Assembly (NCBI RefSeq): GCF_001855555.1
Contig: NZ_MKCT01000061.1
Coordinates: 62,001-126,000, forward strand
From: Chromobacterium sphagni
GTDB taxonomy: Bacteria > Pseudomonadota > Gammaproteobacteria > Burkholderiales > Chromobacteriaceae
Direction of reading: 5' to 3'
Length of the DNA stretch: 64,000 nt
This document shows positions 20,522 through 30,342 of the stretch, in pieces. The position numbers and the translations under genes are program-made. Under the pieces are notes generated by a model. That model ran no database searches. It was given only the letters and a program-made list of their open reading frames with translations, and was not told the origin of the DNA. The stretch's first letter is position 1. Each line of letters opens with the position of its first letter.

Positions 20522-21319
20522 CTAGAAGCTGTAGCGCTGCTCCAGGATTTCCAGCGGCGCGCCCAACTGCAGCATGCCCTCGTTGCGGGCCTTGAGATTT
20601 ATGCCGAAGCACACCCCTTCTTCCAGCCGGCGCGTGCGCACCAGCGTGCGCAGCGGTTCGCCGTCCGGGTTTTTCTCGCCGCTATCCGGATTCACGGTGG
20701 TCAGCACGCAGCGGGCGCAGGGTTTCATCACGTCGAACTCCACTTCGCCGATGCGGATCACCTGCCACTCGTCCTCCATCCATGGGTAATCGCCGTTCAC
20801 CACCAGATTGGGGCGGAAGTGGCGCAGCGTCACCGGTTGCGCCAGCTGGCTGTTGAGGTCGTCAAGCGAGGCCTGGTTGACCAGCAGGAAGGGGTAGCCG
20901 TCGGCGAAGCTCATTTTTTCCCCGCCGCCCTTGAGCGCCCGTCCGGACTGGGCGCCCAGCCACAGCAGCCGGCATTCCTGGCCCAGGATGGCGGCAAACC
21001 AGGCGTCCAGCCGCTGGTCGCCGTGCCAAGCCTGGAAAACGTCTTTCCATACCTGGGCGCGATGGGGGCGGGTGAAGACGGTGGTCATCGCGAAGATGGG
21101 CGGCTTGCCTTCGTAGTGCAGTAGGATGCCGCCCGGCAGCAGCTCTACCCGGACCCGAACCAGCTGTGGATGGGAACGGGCGGTGATCTGGTCGCCGTCG
21201 GGGGTCACCAGCAGCCATTCGCGGTCGTGCAGCAGGCCTAGCTTGCCGGCGAACGCGCGCTCGAAGGCGATGCCGCGGGTCGACTTGAGCGGATGGACGA
21301 ACATGCCGGTCAATTGCAT
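20522..21319 (-). CDS. MOSC domain protein, YcbX-like without ferredoxin domain
   Basis: Contains an N-terminal MOSC-associated beta-barrel (LTGMFVHPLKSTRG) and a MOSC domain (KPCARCVLTTVNPDSGEKNP, with the family cysteine). MOSC proteins handle molybdenum cofactor; YcbX-type enzymes reduce N-hydroxylated compounds. At 265 residues it lacks the C-terminal 2Fe-2S ferredoxin domain of E. coli YcbX, so an external electron donor would be needed. The start at 21319 has GGAG six bases upstream; the in-frame ATG at 21331 has no Shine-Dalgarno. That GGAG lies in one arm of an AT-rich dyad. Confidence 0.88.
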   Translation of the reverse strand: MQLTGMFVHPLKSTRGIAFERAFAGKLGLLHDREWLLVTPDGDQITARSHPQLVRVRVELLPGGILLHYEGKPPIFAMTTVFTRPHRAQVWKDVFQAWHGDQRLDAWFAAILGQECRLLWLGAQSGRALKGGGEKMSFADGYPFLLVNQASLDDLNSQLAQPVTLRHFRPNLVVNGDYPWMEDEWQVIRIGEVEFDVMKPCARCVLTTVNPDSGEKNPDGEPLRTLVRTRRLEEGVCFGINLKARNEGMLQLGAPLEILEQRYSF

Positions 21320-21741
21320 TGCTATCTCCATATTACATTCAATATGGATGCTACCACTGTGCGGCGATGGCGTGTTGCGGCGCCGGCGCCGCGAGTAGGC
21401 GCGCCCGACAATGTTTTTAATCAAAACGGCAGGCGGCGGTGCGGTTGTTTGTAAGGGAACCATTGCATATATTCGCCTGGCAATTTAAATTGATTGGCCA
21501 GGCGCTTATTGTCGGATTGTTCTGATGTTGTCCGAAGGGCCGTTCGATGCGGAGATTTTATGATCGGGATCAAACGCCGCCAGTTTGTGTCATGACGGTG
21601 TCGATGCAGAGTGAAATCGGGCGTTGAGCTTTGTTCGGTTAGCGACTAAACCAGAGAAGTAATACATCATAACAGTGCCTGACACAGCGGGGCCAAAGCT
21701 GTGGCGGCGCCGCAAGTGATTGGGGATAAGGAGAAAGTGCA
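21320..21741. other. Divergent intergenic region, MOSC gene to chemoreceptor
   Basis: These 422 bases hold no convincing gene. They contain the dyad at 21327-21348, AT-rich patches near 21410-21425 and 21470-21500, and the AAGGAG Shine-Dalgarno of the chemoreceptor at about 21728. A weak flagellar sigma28-like pair (TAAA near 21647, CATAA about 20 bases on) is too degenerate to call. Confidence 0.5.
21327..21348 (-). promoter_or_regulatory. Dyad overlapping the ribosome binding site of the MOSC gene
   Basis: TCCATATT (21327-21334) and AATATGGA (21341-21348) are perfect inverted arms around six bases. In the - strand transcript the 3' arm contains the GGA of the Shine-Dalgarno used at 21319. 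It could be a protein operator or an RNA hairpin that masks the ribosome binding site. Confidence 0.45.
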
Positions 21742-23619
21742 ATGCGCTCTTTGCGTGTCAAACTGATTGCTTTTATTGCCCTATTGTTGGTGGTGTTGGG
21801 CGTGGTGATTACGGTTCTGGTGTACAGCCAGATGCGTAGCGAAATAGTCCACGGCGTGGAAAACGAGCTGGACGGCACCTCCAAGGGCTATGCCAGCCTG
21901 GTGAGCGGCTGGTATCAGAGCAAGCTCAAGGTGGTGCTGGCGGGCAACCAGGTGCTGGCGATGCCGGAACCGATGCCGATGCTGGCGCGGCTGAGCGACG
22001 CCGGCGGCTATGCGATGACCTATATCGGCACCGCCGACCACCGGATGATCCGTTCCGACTTCAAGCCGCAGCCGCAGGGCTACGATCCGGTGGCGCGCCC
22101 CTGGTACCAGCAGGCGCAGGCTAGCGGCCAGCCTGGCGTGTCCGATCCTTATGTCGATTTCGACACCAAGAAGCTGGTGGTGACCTTTGTCTCCCCGGTG
22201 AAGGACGGTAGCACGCTGAAGGCGGTGATCGGCGGCGACATCTTCATCGACGATCTGGTCAAAACGGTGTTGTCGGTCAAGCTGCGCGGCAATGGCTATG
22301 CCTTCCTCACCGACAAGAGCGGCAAGGTGATCGCGCACCCGGATAACAGCCTGACGTTGAAGCCGCTATCGGAGAAGGTGCCGGAACTGACCGGCGAGCG
22401 CCTGACGCAACTGGCCAGCAACAACGAGATGGCCGAGGTGGGCATAGGCGGCGAGAGCAAGCTGGTGGAGGTGCAGCCGGTGGAGGGCACCAATTGGCTG
22501 CTGGGCGTGGTGACCGACGAGTCGGTGGTGACCAGCCCGCTGCACACCCTGCTGATGACCATCATCGGCCTGGGGGCCTTGTGCGTGGCGATCCTGATTC
22601 CGCTGGCCAGCGTGATGCTGAGCAAGATGTTGTCGGGCCTTGGCCGCCTGCGCGGCGCGATGCTGGAAATCTCGCAGGGAGAGGGCGACCTGACCCGCCG
22701 CATCCAAGTGAGCGGCCAGGATGAAATCGCCGAGACCGCCACCGCGTTCAACCGCTTCATCGGCCAGCTGCAAAGCATGTTCGTGGCGGTGAAGAGCGAG
22801 GCGGAGCGGGTGACCGGCGGCGTGGAGAGCGTGACCCAGACGGTGGACAAGGTGGCCCATGATTCGCGGCAGATCGCCGACGTGTCCAGCTCCAACGCCG
22901 CCACGCTGGAGGAGATCACCGTCAGCATTTCCCACATCGCCGACGCTGCGCGCGAGGCGGACAGCCTGGTCAACCATACCGGCGAAGTCTCCAGCGAAAG
23001 CGCCAGCGGCATGCAGCGCATCTCCAGTGAAATGAACAGCACGGTGGAGGCGGTGAAGGGGCTGTCCAGCATGCTGTCTTCGCTGGATCAGCGCTCGCAG
23101 CAGATCAGCGGCATCACCAATGTGATCAAGGACATCGCCGACCAGACTAATCTGCTGGCGTTGAACGCGGCGATCGAGGCGGCGCGCGCCGGCGAAATGG
23201 GCCGCGGCTTCGCGGTGGTGGCGGACGAGGTGCGCAAGCTGGCCGAGCGCACCGGCCAGGCCACGGTGGAGATCTCCGGCATGGTCAGCACCATCCGCGA
23301 GGAAACTAGTCAGGCGGTAAGCAATATGCAGCGCACCGTCAGCTCGGTGGACGGCGGCGTGGAACTGACGCTGGGCGCGGTTGAGCGCATCGAACAGATC
23401 CAGAAGGCGATGGAGGAGGTGATGGCCAAGATGAACGAAATCACCCTGTCCACCAGCGAACAGCACAAGGCCACCACGCTGATCGCCCAGAGCACCGAGC
23501 AGATCAACGGCCGCATCGTCGACAGCGACGACGCGCTGCAGACGGTGCGCGAAACGCTGAGCGAGTTGTCGCACTCCGCCAGCAGCATGCGCCAGCTGTT
23601 CTCCAGCTTCCGCGTCTGA
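21742..23619 (+). CDS. Methyl-accepting chemotaxis protein with dCache_1 amino-acid-type sensor
   Basis: A transmembrane chemoreceptor of 625 residues: TM1 at about 8-29, a periplasmic dCache_1 domain at about 30-270, TM2 at about 272-295, a HAMP domain, and a signalling tip ([19 protein letters not shown]). The sensor has Y114, R119, W121, Y122, Y137, D139 and D166. Their identity and spacing match the ligand contacts of amino-acid-binding dCache_1 receptors such as PctA, so an L-amino acid is the likely attractant. It ends FSSFRV without a CheR-docking pentapeptide. A second chemoreceptor follows in the same orientation, but a terminator lies between them. Confidence 0.93.
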   Translation: MRSLRVKLIAFIALLLVVLGVVITVLVYSQMRSEIVHGVENELDGTSKGYASLVSGWYQSKLKVVLAGNQVLAMPEPMPMLARLSDAGGYAMTYIGTADHRMIRSDFKPQPQGYDPVARPWYQQAQASGQPGVSDPYVDFDTKKLVVTFVSPVKDGSTLKAVIGGDIFIDDLVKTVLSVKLRGNGYAFLTDKSGKVIAHPDNSLTLKPLSEKVPELTGERLTQLASNNEMAEVGIGGESKLVEVQPVEGTNWLLGVVTDESVVTSPLHTLLMTIIGLGALCVAILIPLASVMLSKMLSGLGRLRGAMLEISQGEGDLTRRIQVSGQDEIAETATAFNRFIGQLQSMFVAVKSEAERVTGGVESVTQTVDKVAHDSRQIADVSSSNAATLEEITVSISHIADAAREADSLVNHTGEVSSESASGMQRISSEMNSTVEAVKGLSSMLSSLDQRSQQISGITNVIKDIADQTNLLALNAAIEAARAGEMGRGFAVVADEVRKLAERTGQATVEISGMVSTIREETSQAVSNMQRTVSSVDGGVELTLGAVERIEQIQKAMEEVMAKMNEITLSTSEQHKATTLIAQSTEQINGRIVDSDDALQTVRETLSELSHSASSMRQLFSSFRV

Positions 23620-23642
23620 GCGCGGCGACGCCGCATCCCAAG

Positions 23643-23663
23643 CCCGGCTTCGCCGGGTTTTTT
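23643..23663 (+). terminator. Terminator after the first chemoreceptor
   Basis: CCCGGC, loop TTC, GCCGGG, then T6, 24 bases after the stop codon. This indicates the two chemoreceptor genes are separate units. Confidence 0.88.
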
Positions 23664-23782
23664 GTTGCCGTGGAGCCGGCAAATCGACATGGCGGGCATC
23701 GGCGTCGGTTCCTAGAATAAGTCCATAGTAGAAATATCAAAACAAGCACATCATGGATATGTGCCAGGGGAGGGAGCGGGAA

Positions 23783-25435
23783 ATGGCAAACGCGGCGGGC
23801 ATGAGCTTGAAAACCAGACTGTTCGGCCTGATGGCGCTGGTGGTGCTGGTGGTGTGCGCATTGGGCGCGGCCTCGGTGCTCAACCAGCGCCAGACCATGA
23901 TGCAGGACCGCCAGGACAAGGTGCGAAACCTGGTCGAGAGCGCGGTGACGTTGGTGTCCACCTATGAGCAATTGGCCCAGAGCGGCAAGATCAGCGAGAC
24001 GGATGCCAAGCGCGCAGTGTCCAAGGTGCTCAGCTCCATGCATTACGACAAGCGCGAATATTTCTTCTCCTATGACTCCGACTGGAACTACGTGGCGCAT
24101 GGCGCCAAGCCGGAACTGATAGGCAAGAATCTGGCCGGGGTGAAGGACGCCAACGGCGTCGAGCTGCTGGGGCTGTTCCGCGATGCGATCTCCTCGCCGG
24201 CGGGCGGGGGCTTCGCCGAATACGTCTGGAGCAAGCCCGGTTTCGATCAGCCGCAGCCCAAGCTGTCGTATGTGACCACCACGCCGCGCTGGCACTGGGT
24301 GGTCGGCACCGGCATCTACCTGGACGACGTCGCCGCTGCCTTCCATAAGCAGCTGTTGTGGCTGGGCGGCGTGCTGGCCTTGGCGCTGCTGGTCTTGCTG
24401 GGACTGGGCGGCATGGTGCTGCGCAATGTGCTGGGCCAGTTGGGCGCCGATCCGCTGGAGACGGTGGCGGTGGTCAAGCGCATCGCCTCCGGCCAGCTGG
24501 CGGAACCGGTGGAGCTGAAGGCCGGCGACCAGACCAGCCTGATGGCGGCGGTCAGCGGGATGCAGGAGGAGCTGCGGCATCTGGTGCGGGACATCATCGC
24601 CGATGCCAATCAGTTGTCGCAAGCGAGCAGCGAGGTGACCGGCGAAGCCGCGGCGGTGGGGAAGGGTTCGGAGCAGCAAAGCGAGGCGGCCACCGCGATG
24701 GCGGCCTCGATCGAACAGCTGACGGTCAGCGTCAACCATATCGCCGACCGTTCGCAGGATGCGCGCGATCTGGCCGGCGAGTCGGGCACGCGCTCGAAGA
24801 GCGGCAGCGCGGTGATCGCCGAGGCAGTCAGCGAAATGCGCCGCATCAACGAGGCGGTGGATCAGACCTCGGGCATCATCACCAGCCTGGCCGATAAGAC
24901 TGAGACCATCTCCAGCATCATGCAGGTGATCCGCGACATTGCCGACCAGACCAATCTGCTGGCGTTGAACGCGGCGATCGAAGCGGCGCGCGCAGGCGAG
25001 CTGGGGCGCGGCTTCGCGGTGGTGGCCGACGAAGTGCGCAAGCTGTCGGAGCGCACCGCGCAGGCGACGCAGGAGATCGCCGCCATGATCCAGGACGTGC
25101 AGCAAGGCGCGCAGAATTCGCGCAGCAGCATGGAGGAGGCGGTATCCCGGGTGAAGGCCGGACTGGGGCTGGCGGAACAGGCGGGCGAGGAGATTTCGCG
25201 GATCCAGGACAGCGCCAACGGCGTGATCGCGGTGGTCGGCGACATCTCCTTCGCCTTGCAGGAGCAGAGCGTGGCCAGCCAGACCATCGCCCAGCACGTC
25301 GAGCAGATCGCCCACAGCGCCAGCAGCAACGCTGCCGCTTCGCAGTCGGCGTCGCGCGCCATCCACAATATGGACCAGCTGGCGTCCAACCTGCGTCAGC
25401 TGGTGTCGCGTTTCTCCGTCGGCGAGCGGCGCTAG
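23783..25435 (+). CDS. Methyl-accepting chemotaxis protein with sCache_2-like sensor
   Basis: A 550-residue chemoreceptor: TM1 at about 12-32, a short periplasmic sCache_2 domain ([15 protein letters not shown], then GTGIYLDDV), TM2 at about 188-212, HAMP, and a signalling tip ([19 protein letters not shown]). In other bacteria sCache_2 receptors often bind small carboxylates, but the ligand here is unknown. ATG 23783 is chosen because GGGAGGGAG lies six bases upstream; the in-frame ATG at 23753 would give an unusual polar extension. It is convergent with lnt, with one base between the stop codons. Confidence 0.92.
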   Translation: MANAAGMSLKTRLFGLMALVVLVVCALGAASVLNQRQTMMQDRQDKVRNLVESAVTLVSTYEQLAQSGKISETDAKRAVSKVLSSMHYDKREYFFSYDSDWNYVAHGAKPELIGKNLAGVKDANGVELLGLFRDAISSPAGGGFAEYVWSKPGFDQPQPKLSYVTTTPRWHWVVGTGIYLDDVAAAFHKQLLWLGGVLALALLVLLGLGGMVLRNVLGQLGADPLETVAVVKRIASGQLAEPVELKAGDQTSLMAAVSGMQEELRHLVRDIIADANQLSQASSEVTGEAAAVGKGSEQQSEAATAMAASIEQLTVSVNHIADRSQDARDLAGESGTRSKSGSAVIAEAVSEMRRINEAVDQTSGIITSLADKTETISSIMQVIRDIADQTNLLALNAAIEAARAGELGRGFAVVADEVRKLSERTAQATQEIAAMIQDVQQGAQNSRSSMEEAVSRVKAGLGLAEQAGEEISRIQDSANGVIAVVGDISFALQEQSVASQTIAQHVEQIAHSASSNAAASQSASRAIHNMDQLASNLRQLVSRFSVGERR

Positions 25436-25436
25436 C

Positions 25437-26927
25437 CTAGTGCCTGCCGCGCCGGCGCCAGCCCAGCAATAGCGCGGCCAGCAGCAAAACGCCGCAGCCC
25501 AGCACCACCGGTAGGTTGCCGGTCCGCATGTACGGGGTCAGGCCCTGGCGGCTCTGGGCGAAGCCGGTCAGCACCTGGGCGGTGAACGGCGCGGCGATGG
25601 CGGAAATCTCGCCGTTCGGGCGGATGATGGCGGTCATGCCGTTGTTGGTGGCGCGCAGCATGTAGCGGCCGGTTTCCAGCGAGCGCGCCTGGGACAGCTG
25701 CAGATGCTGGCTCATCGCCTCGCTCTTGCCGAACCAGGCCAGATTGCTGACATTGGCCAGCATGCCGGCCTGCGCTGCCGGTCCCGCCAGCTCTTCGCCG
25801 AAACTGTCCTCGTAGCAGACGTTGAACGCCACCTTCTGGCCGGCCAGCAGCAGCGGCGGCTGATTGGCGCCGCCGCGGCTGAAGCCGGACAGCGGCATGT
25901 TCATGTACTGGTAGATCCAGCCGATCAGGCCCGGCAGCGGAATGAATTCGCCGAACGGCACCAGGTGGTCCTTGGCGTAATAGGGCATTTTCGGATCGGA
26001 CAGCGCCACCACCGAGTTCAGGTAGCCGCGGCCGTCGTTGGTGCGGCGCGGAATGCCGCTGGCCAGCGCCATGCCGGCGCGGCTGGCTTCGCCGCGGATC
26101 ATGGTCAGATAGCCGATCGGCAGGTCGTCGAGAAACAGCGGCAGCGCGGTTTCCGGCAGGATCATCAAGTCGGCGCGGGTCATCGCCACCTGGCGGTAGT
26201 AGGTGAGCAGCGACTGTTCCAGGTTTTCCGGCGTCCATTTCAGCTCCTGGGCGATATTGCCCTGCCCCAGCGCCACGCTGATCGGCTTGCCCTGCGGGGT
26301 GGTCCATTCCACGTCGCGCAGCCAGAAGCCGCTGCACCACAGCAGGGCGGCGACAATCAGAATGCCCAGCCGCAGACGCATATTGCTGCGCGCCAGCATC
26401 ATCAACGCGCCGGCCGACAAGGCCACCAGATAGCTTACCAGGTGGATGCCGCCCAGCGGCGCATAGCCGGACAGCGGGCTTTCGGTGATCTGCGAATAGC
26501 CGGCCGCCGCCCAGGGGAAGCCGGTCATCACCCAGCTGCGCAACCACTCGCCGAGCTCCCAGGCGGCGGGGAAGGCCACCAGGTAGCGCACCCAGGGGCG
26601 CGGGTCGATGCGGCAGGCCACCCAGGCGGCCAGGCCGGGGTACAGCGCCAGGTAGGCGGGCAGCAGCAGCACCAGCGGCGCGGCGATCGCCGCCGGCAGT
26701 CCGGCGACGTCGTGCAGGCTGGCGTACAGCCAGTGGAAATTGCTGGTGTAGGCGGCCACGCCCCAGACATAGCCCAGCCAGAAGGCGCGGCGCGGCTCGC
26801 GCTGGATCAGTTCCATCAGCGCGGCCAGGCACAGCGGCATCAGCCAGAACAGCCGGTAGGGGGCGAAGGAGAAGACGGTGAGGGCGCCGGCTAGCGCGGC
26901 GGCCAGAAGCAGGATCAGTATTCGCAT
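25437..26927 (-). CDS. lnt: Apolipoprotein N-acyltransferase
   Basis: Adds the third acyl chain to the N-terminal cysteine of lipoproteins in the inner membrane. The 496-residue protein has an N-terminal multi-TM region and a C-terminal nitrilase-type domain. The catalytic triad is visible: E259 (LPETALP), K319 (YYAKDHLVPFGE) and C371 (FNVCYEDSFG). It follows corC in the ybeY-corC-lnt order found widely in proteobacteria. Confidence 0.96.
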   Translation of the reverse strand: MRILILLLAAALAGALTVFSFAPYRLFWLMPLCLAALMELIQREPRRAFWLGYVWGVAAYTSNFHWLYASLHDVAGLPAAIAAPLVLLLPAYLALYPGLAAWVACRIDPRPWVRYLVAFPAAWELGEWLRSWVMTGFPWAAAGYSQITESPLSGYAPLGGIHLVSYLVALSAGALMMLARSNMRLRLGILIVAALLWCSGFWLRDVEWTTPQGKPISVALGQGNIAQELKWTPENLEQSLLTYYRQVAMTRADLMILPETALPLFLDDLPIGYLTMIRGEASRAGMALASGIPRRTNDGRGYLNSVVALSDPKMPYYAKDHLVPFGEFIPLPGLIGWIYQYMNMPLSGFSRGGANQPPLLLAGQKVAFNVCYEDSFGEELAGPAAQAGMLANVSNLAWFGKSEAMSQHLQLSQARSLETGRYMLRATNNGMTAIIRPNGEISAIAAPFTAQVLTGFAQSRQGLTPYMRTGNLPVVLGCGVLLLAALLLGWRRRGRH

Positions 26928-27000
26928 GGGCTAGCGTATTGCCAAGTGTAATGGATGGGCCGGGCAGCCGGCGCAAGGCAGGCTGCCTTCAGCATAGGTC

Positions 27001-27852
27001 TTATTCGACCTGGCTGGCGGACAGCTGGATGCGTTCCACCAGCAGGCTGTCCAGCCGGCGGCTGTCGGCGCGCAGCACGGTGAAGCGCAGGCCGGCGGCC
27101 TCGATCTTTTCGCCGCGCTTGGGCAGGTGGCCGGTGAGCGAGATCACCAGGCCGCCGACGGTGTCGACGTCGTCGTCGGCGTAGTCGGTGCCGAAATAGT
27201 GGTTGAAGTCTTCAATCTCGGTCAGCGCCTTGACGCGGTAGCGTTCGTTGCCGCGCACCGGCACGATGTCGTCCTCGTCGTCCTCGATGTCGTACTCGTC
27301 CTCGATGTCGCCGACGATCTGCTCGATCACGTCCTCGATGGTCACCAGGCCGCAGACGCCGCCATATTCGTCCACCACCACCGCCATGTGGTTGTGGGTG
27401 GCGCGGAAGTCGCGCAGCAGCACGTTCAGCGGCTTGGATTCCGGCACGAACACCGCCGGCCGCAGCACGGTCTTCAGATTGAAGGTGGCCGGCGCATGGA
27501 AGTAACGCAGCAATTCCTTGGCCAGCAGGATGCCTTGCACGTCATCCTTGCTTTCGCCTATCACCGGGAAGCGCGAGTGGCCGGAGTCGATCACGGTCGG
27601 CAGGAAGCGGGAGATCGGGTCGTCGATGTTGAGCACATGCATCTGGCTGCGCGGGATCATCACGTCCCGGACAGTCAGTTCGCTCACTTCCAGCACGCCT
27701 TCTATCATGCCGAGGGCTTCGGCATCCAGTAGGTTGCGCTCGAAGGCGTTGTGCAACAGCTCGATCAACTCCTCGCGGTCTTCCGGCTCGCGCAAGAGCA
27801 TGGTGGACAGGCGTTCAAGCCAGCTGGGTCGCGGTTTACTGGGGTCTTCCAT
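27001..27852 (-). CDS. corC: CorC/HlyC-type CBS domain protein (YbeX)
   Basis: A soluble 283-residue protein with two CBS domains (TVRDVMIPRSQMHVL, then AVVVDEYGGVCGLVTIED) and a C-terminal CorC_HlyC domain. It is linked in other bacteria to magnesium/cobalt efflux and to ribosome homeostasis. It starts three bases after ybeY and lies 73 bases upstream of lnt, so the three are probably one operon. Confidence 0.95.
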   Translation of the reverse strand: MEDPSKPRPSWLERLSTMLLREPEDREELIELLHNAFERNLLDAEALGMIEGVLEVSELTVRDVMIPRSQMHVLNIDDPISRFLPTVIDSGHSRFPVIGESKDDVQGILLAKELLRYFHAPATFNLKTVLRPAVFVPESKPLNVLLRDFRATHNHMAVVVDEYGGVCGLVTIEDVIEQIVGDIEDEYDIEDDEDDIVPVRGNERYRVKALTEIEDFNHYFGTDYADDDVDTVGGLVISLTGHLPKRGEKIEAAGLRFTVLRADSRRLDSLLVERIQLSASQVE

Positions 27853-27855
27853 TTC

Positions 27856-28362
27856 TTAGAACTGCTCCTCGTGGTAGGGATCGGGATATCCTAGCCGCTG
27901 AACGATGACGGTTTCAAGCGCTTCCATCGTTTCGGCCTCATCATTTTCTTCATGGTCGAAGCCCTGCAGGTGCAGCATGCCGTGCACCAACAGGTGCGCG
28001 TAGTGCGCCATCAGGGCCTTGCCCTGCTCGGCGGCTTCCTGTTCGACGACCGGCGCGCACAGCACCAAGTCGCCGAACAAGGGCAGGCCTGCCACTGTTT
28101 CGCCCTCGTTCAGCGCGAAGGACAGCACATTGGTCGCATAATCCTTGCCGCGGTAATCATTGTTGAGCTGACGCCCTTCAGCGGCGTCGACGACGACGAT
28201 GCTGATTTGCGCCTGCTTGACGTCGCGCTGCAGCGCCGCCTGGCAGGCGCGGCGGATCAGCGCCGGCGGCGGGAGGAAGGCGGCGTCGCTGCGCACGTCC
28301 AGGGTCAATTGCAGCCGCGCCGCCAGGCGGGCGAGCAGCGGGTTACGTTTGGCTTGTTTCAT
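27856..28362 (-). CDS. ybeY: Endoribonuclease YbeY
   Basis: A metal-dependent RNase involved in 16S rRNA 3' maturation and ribosome quality control. The 168-residue protein carries the family zinc motif with three histidines ([11 protein letters not shown]). The start overlaps the end of phoH by 20 bases, which suggests coupling. The length and neighbours (phoH, corC) are standard. Confidence 0.96.
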   Translation of the reverse strand: MKQAKRNPLLARLAARLQLTLDVRSDAAFLPPPALIRRACQAALQRDVKQAQISIVVVDAAEGRQLNNDYRGKDYATNVLSFALNEGETVAGLPLFGDLVLCAPVVEQEAAEQGKALMAHYAHLLVHGMLHLQGFDHEENDEAETMEALETVIVQRLGYPDPYHEEQF

Positions 28363-29308
28363 CTTGCTGGCTTTGGTAGTTGTCGTAGGCGTCGACGATT
28401 TTCTGCACCAGCGGATGGCGCACCACGTCGAGGCTGGTGAAATGGTGGAAATGGATGCCGCGCACCTGGCCCAGGATGCGCTCCACTTCGACCAGGCCGC
28501 TCTTCTGATGGCGGGCCAGGTCGATCTGGGTGACGTCGCCGGTGATCACCGCACGCGAGCCGAAGCCGATGCGGGTGAGGAACATCTTCATCTGTTCCGG
28601 CGTGGTGTTCTGCGCCTCGTCGAGAATGATGAAGGCGTGGTTCAGCGTGCGGCCGCGCATATAGGCCAGCGGCGCGATCTCGATCAGGTTCTTCTCGAAC
28701 AGCCGGGTGACGCGGTCGAAGCCCATCAGGTCGTACAGCGCGTCGTACAGCGGGCGCAGATACGGGTCCACTTTCTGCGCCAGATCGCCGGGCAGGAAGC
28801 CCAGCTTCTCGCCGGCTTCCACCGCCGGGCGTACCAGCACGATGCGCTTGACCGCGTCGCGCTCCATCGCGTCCACCGCGCAGGCGACGGCGAGATAAGT
28901 CTTGCCGGTGCCGGCCGGGCCGATGCCGAAGGTGACGTCGTGCTGCAGAATGGCCTTTATGTAGCGGGCCTGGTTGGGCGTGCGGCCTTTGAGGTCGCCG
29001 CGGCGGGTGGCCAGCACCGGCGATTCCTCTTCTTCGCCGCTGGCTTGGCGCTGGCGCAATTCCACCAGCGACAGTTGCACGTCGTCGACGGAAACATCCT
29101 GGCTGGCGGCCAGCAGGTAAAGCCGGGTCAAGGCCTCCACCGCCATCTTGGCCTGCGGCCCTTGCACGCGGAAGTTCTCGCCGCGGCGCTGCACGGTGAC
29201 GTCCAGGCCGATTTCGATCTGTTTCAGATTTTCGTCCAGCGGGCCGGCCAGGCGGGCCAGCCGCTCGTTGTCCACTGGGTTGAAGCTCAAGGGTTCTGTC
29301 GTGCTCAT
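28343..29308 (-). CDS. phoH: PhoH-like ATPase (YbeZ)
   Basis: A cytoplasmic ATPase thought to work with YbeY in RNA metabolism. The 321-residue protein has Walker [13 protein letters not shown] and Walker [10 protein letters not shown]. Its ATG overlaps the stop of the upstream HAD gene (ATGA), and its end overlaps ybeY by 20 bases. Confidence 0.96.
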   Translation of the reverse strand: MSTTEPLSFNPVDNERLARLAGPLDENLKQIEIGLDVTVQRRGENFRVQGPQAKMAVEALTRLYLLAASQDVSVDDVQLSLVELRQRQASGEEEESPVLATRRGDLKGRTPNQARYIKAILQHDVTFGIGPAGTGKTYLAVACAVDAMERDAVKRIVLVRPAVEAGEKLGFLPGDLAQKVDPYLRPLYDALYDLMGFDRVTRLFEKNLIEIAPLAYMRGRTLNHAFIILDEAQNTTPEQMKMFLTRIGFGSRAVITGDVTQIDLARHQKSGLVEVERILGQVRGIHFHHFTSLDVVRHPLVQKIVDAYDNYQSQQDETSQT

Positions 29309-29976
29309 GCGTTCCGCAGCTGTTGGCTAAGCGTTTCAAAAATGGCGGCATGCCGGCCGGCGCCGACCTGGCAGGTCGCCATGCCCAGCCGTTGCGCCGG
29401 TTCGATGTCGCGTTCGGCGTCGTCGCCGACCATCAGGCAGGCTTGCGGGGGATGGCCGGCCAGCGCCAGCGCGTGTTGAAAGATGCGCTCGTCCGGCTTG
29501 GCCACGCCGGCGGTTTCGGGCGTGACCTGATGCCGGAAATGATGGTCTATGCCCAGGAATTCAAGCTTGGCCCGCTGCTGTTCCGCGCCGCCGTTGCTGA
29601 CCAGGATGCGCGTTAGATGACGGGTGGCGTCGAGAAAGGCCGCCGCGCCCGGCAGCAGCCGGCGGTGGCGGCGGTAGGCGTCCATATACGGCTGGAACAC
29701 GCGGGCGGCTTCTGCCTCGCTCATCTGAGGCTGATCCAGAAAGTCGCGCAGGCGCTCATGGCGCTGCTGTTCTATGCTCAGCTCGCCCTGTTCGAAGCGG
29801 CGCCAGTGGCGGTCGATGCAGGCGCGCCAGCGCGCCTGCAGCTCGGCGGGACCGAGGGCGAAGCGGCGGGCATGGGGGGCGATGAACGCGGCGAAGGCCT
29901 GCGCGGTGGCGTGGGCGTCATCGAACAGCGTGTCGTCCAAGTCCAGCAGTACGGCCCTGATGCCCTGCAGCTTCAT
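29305..29976 (-). CDS. HAD-superfamily phosphatase
   Basis: A 223-residue HAD subfamily IA hydrolase. The motifs are in order: LLDLDDTLFD (nucleophile Asp), LVSNGG, the lysine in VAKPDERIF, and VGDDAERD. Such enzymes dephosphorylate small phosphometabolites; the substrate cannot be predicted. The start is the ATG overlapping the stop of the YciI-like gene, and its own stop overlaps the phoH start, so it is built into the operon. Confidence 0.9.
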   Translation of the reverse strand: MKLQGIRAVLLDLDDTLFDDAHATAQAFAAFIAPHARRFALGPAELQARWRACIDRHWRRFEQGELSIEQQRHERLRDFLDQPQMSEAEAARVFQPYMDAYRRHRRLLPGAAAFLDATRHLTRILVSNGGAEQQRAKLEFLGIDHHFRHQVTPETAGVAKPDERIFQHALALAGHPPQACLMVGDDAERDIEPAQRLGMATCQVGAGRHAAIFETLSQQLRNA

Positions 29977-30263
29977 GCTTCCAGCAGTCCTTCCAGTCCG
30001 GCCGCGGTCATGCCGGGAACGAACTCGATGATGTCGTAGCGGGCCACGCCGTTCTGCGCGAACGGGTCCAGCGCCAGCCGCGCCTCCAGCGCCGCGCGCT
30101 CGCCGCGGGCCAGGATCACGCCGCCGCTGCGCGGCACCTTGCGGCCGGAGGCCAGGAACAAGCCATCGGCGTAGGCCTGCTTCAGCCAGCCGACGTGCGC
30201 GTCCAGCAGCGCGTCGATATCGGACAGCGGGGCGGTATAGCTCAGCGAGACGACGAACATCAT
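29973..30263 (-). CDS. YciI-like protein
   Basis: A 96-residue protein with the ferredoxin-like YciI fold. The conserved His (DAHVGWLK) and the DPF...ARYDIIEF segment are visible. The function of the family is poorly known; a role as a small hydrolase or cofactor-binding protein has been proposed. GGAGAAACC precedes two consecutive ATGs and either may be the start. It begins the YciI-HAD-phoH-ybeY-corC-lnt series. Confidence 0.85.
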   Translation of the reverse strand: MMFVVSLSYTAPLSDIDALLDAHVGWLKQAYADGLFLASGRKVPRSGGVILARGERAALEARLALDPFAQNGVARYDIIEFVPGMTAAGLEGLLEA

Positions 30264-30342
30264 GGTTTCTCCGTGTTGGGACGAAGCACAGCATACGCCC
30301 GACGCCGCGCCCGCGATAGCATGACAATGGTGTGCACGCGGC

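Noticed and set aside
21640-21675. Flagellar (sigma28) promoter for the first chemoreceptor
   Set aside because: Only TAAA and a partial CATAA fit, and the spacing is off; not enough to call.
23504-25366. Open frames of 400-620 codons on the - strand opposite the chemoreceptors
   Set aside because: Caused by GC-rich codon bias in the real + strand genes, which have clear domains.
29977-30327. N-terminal extension of the HAD phosphatase frame upstream of 29976
   Set aside because: It overlaps the YciI-like gene in another frame, and the HAD motif begins right after the ATG at 29976.
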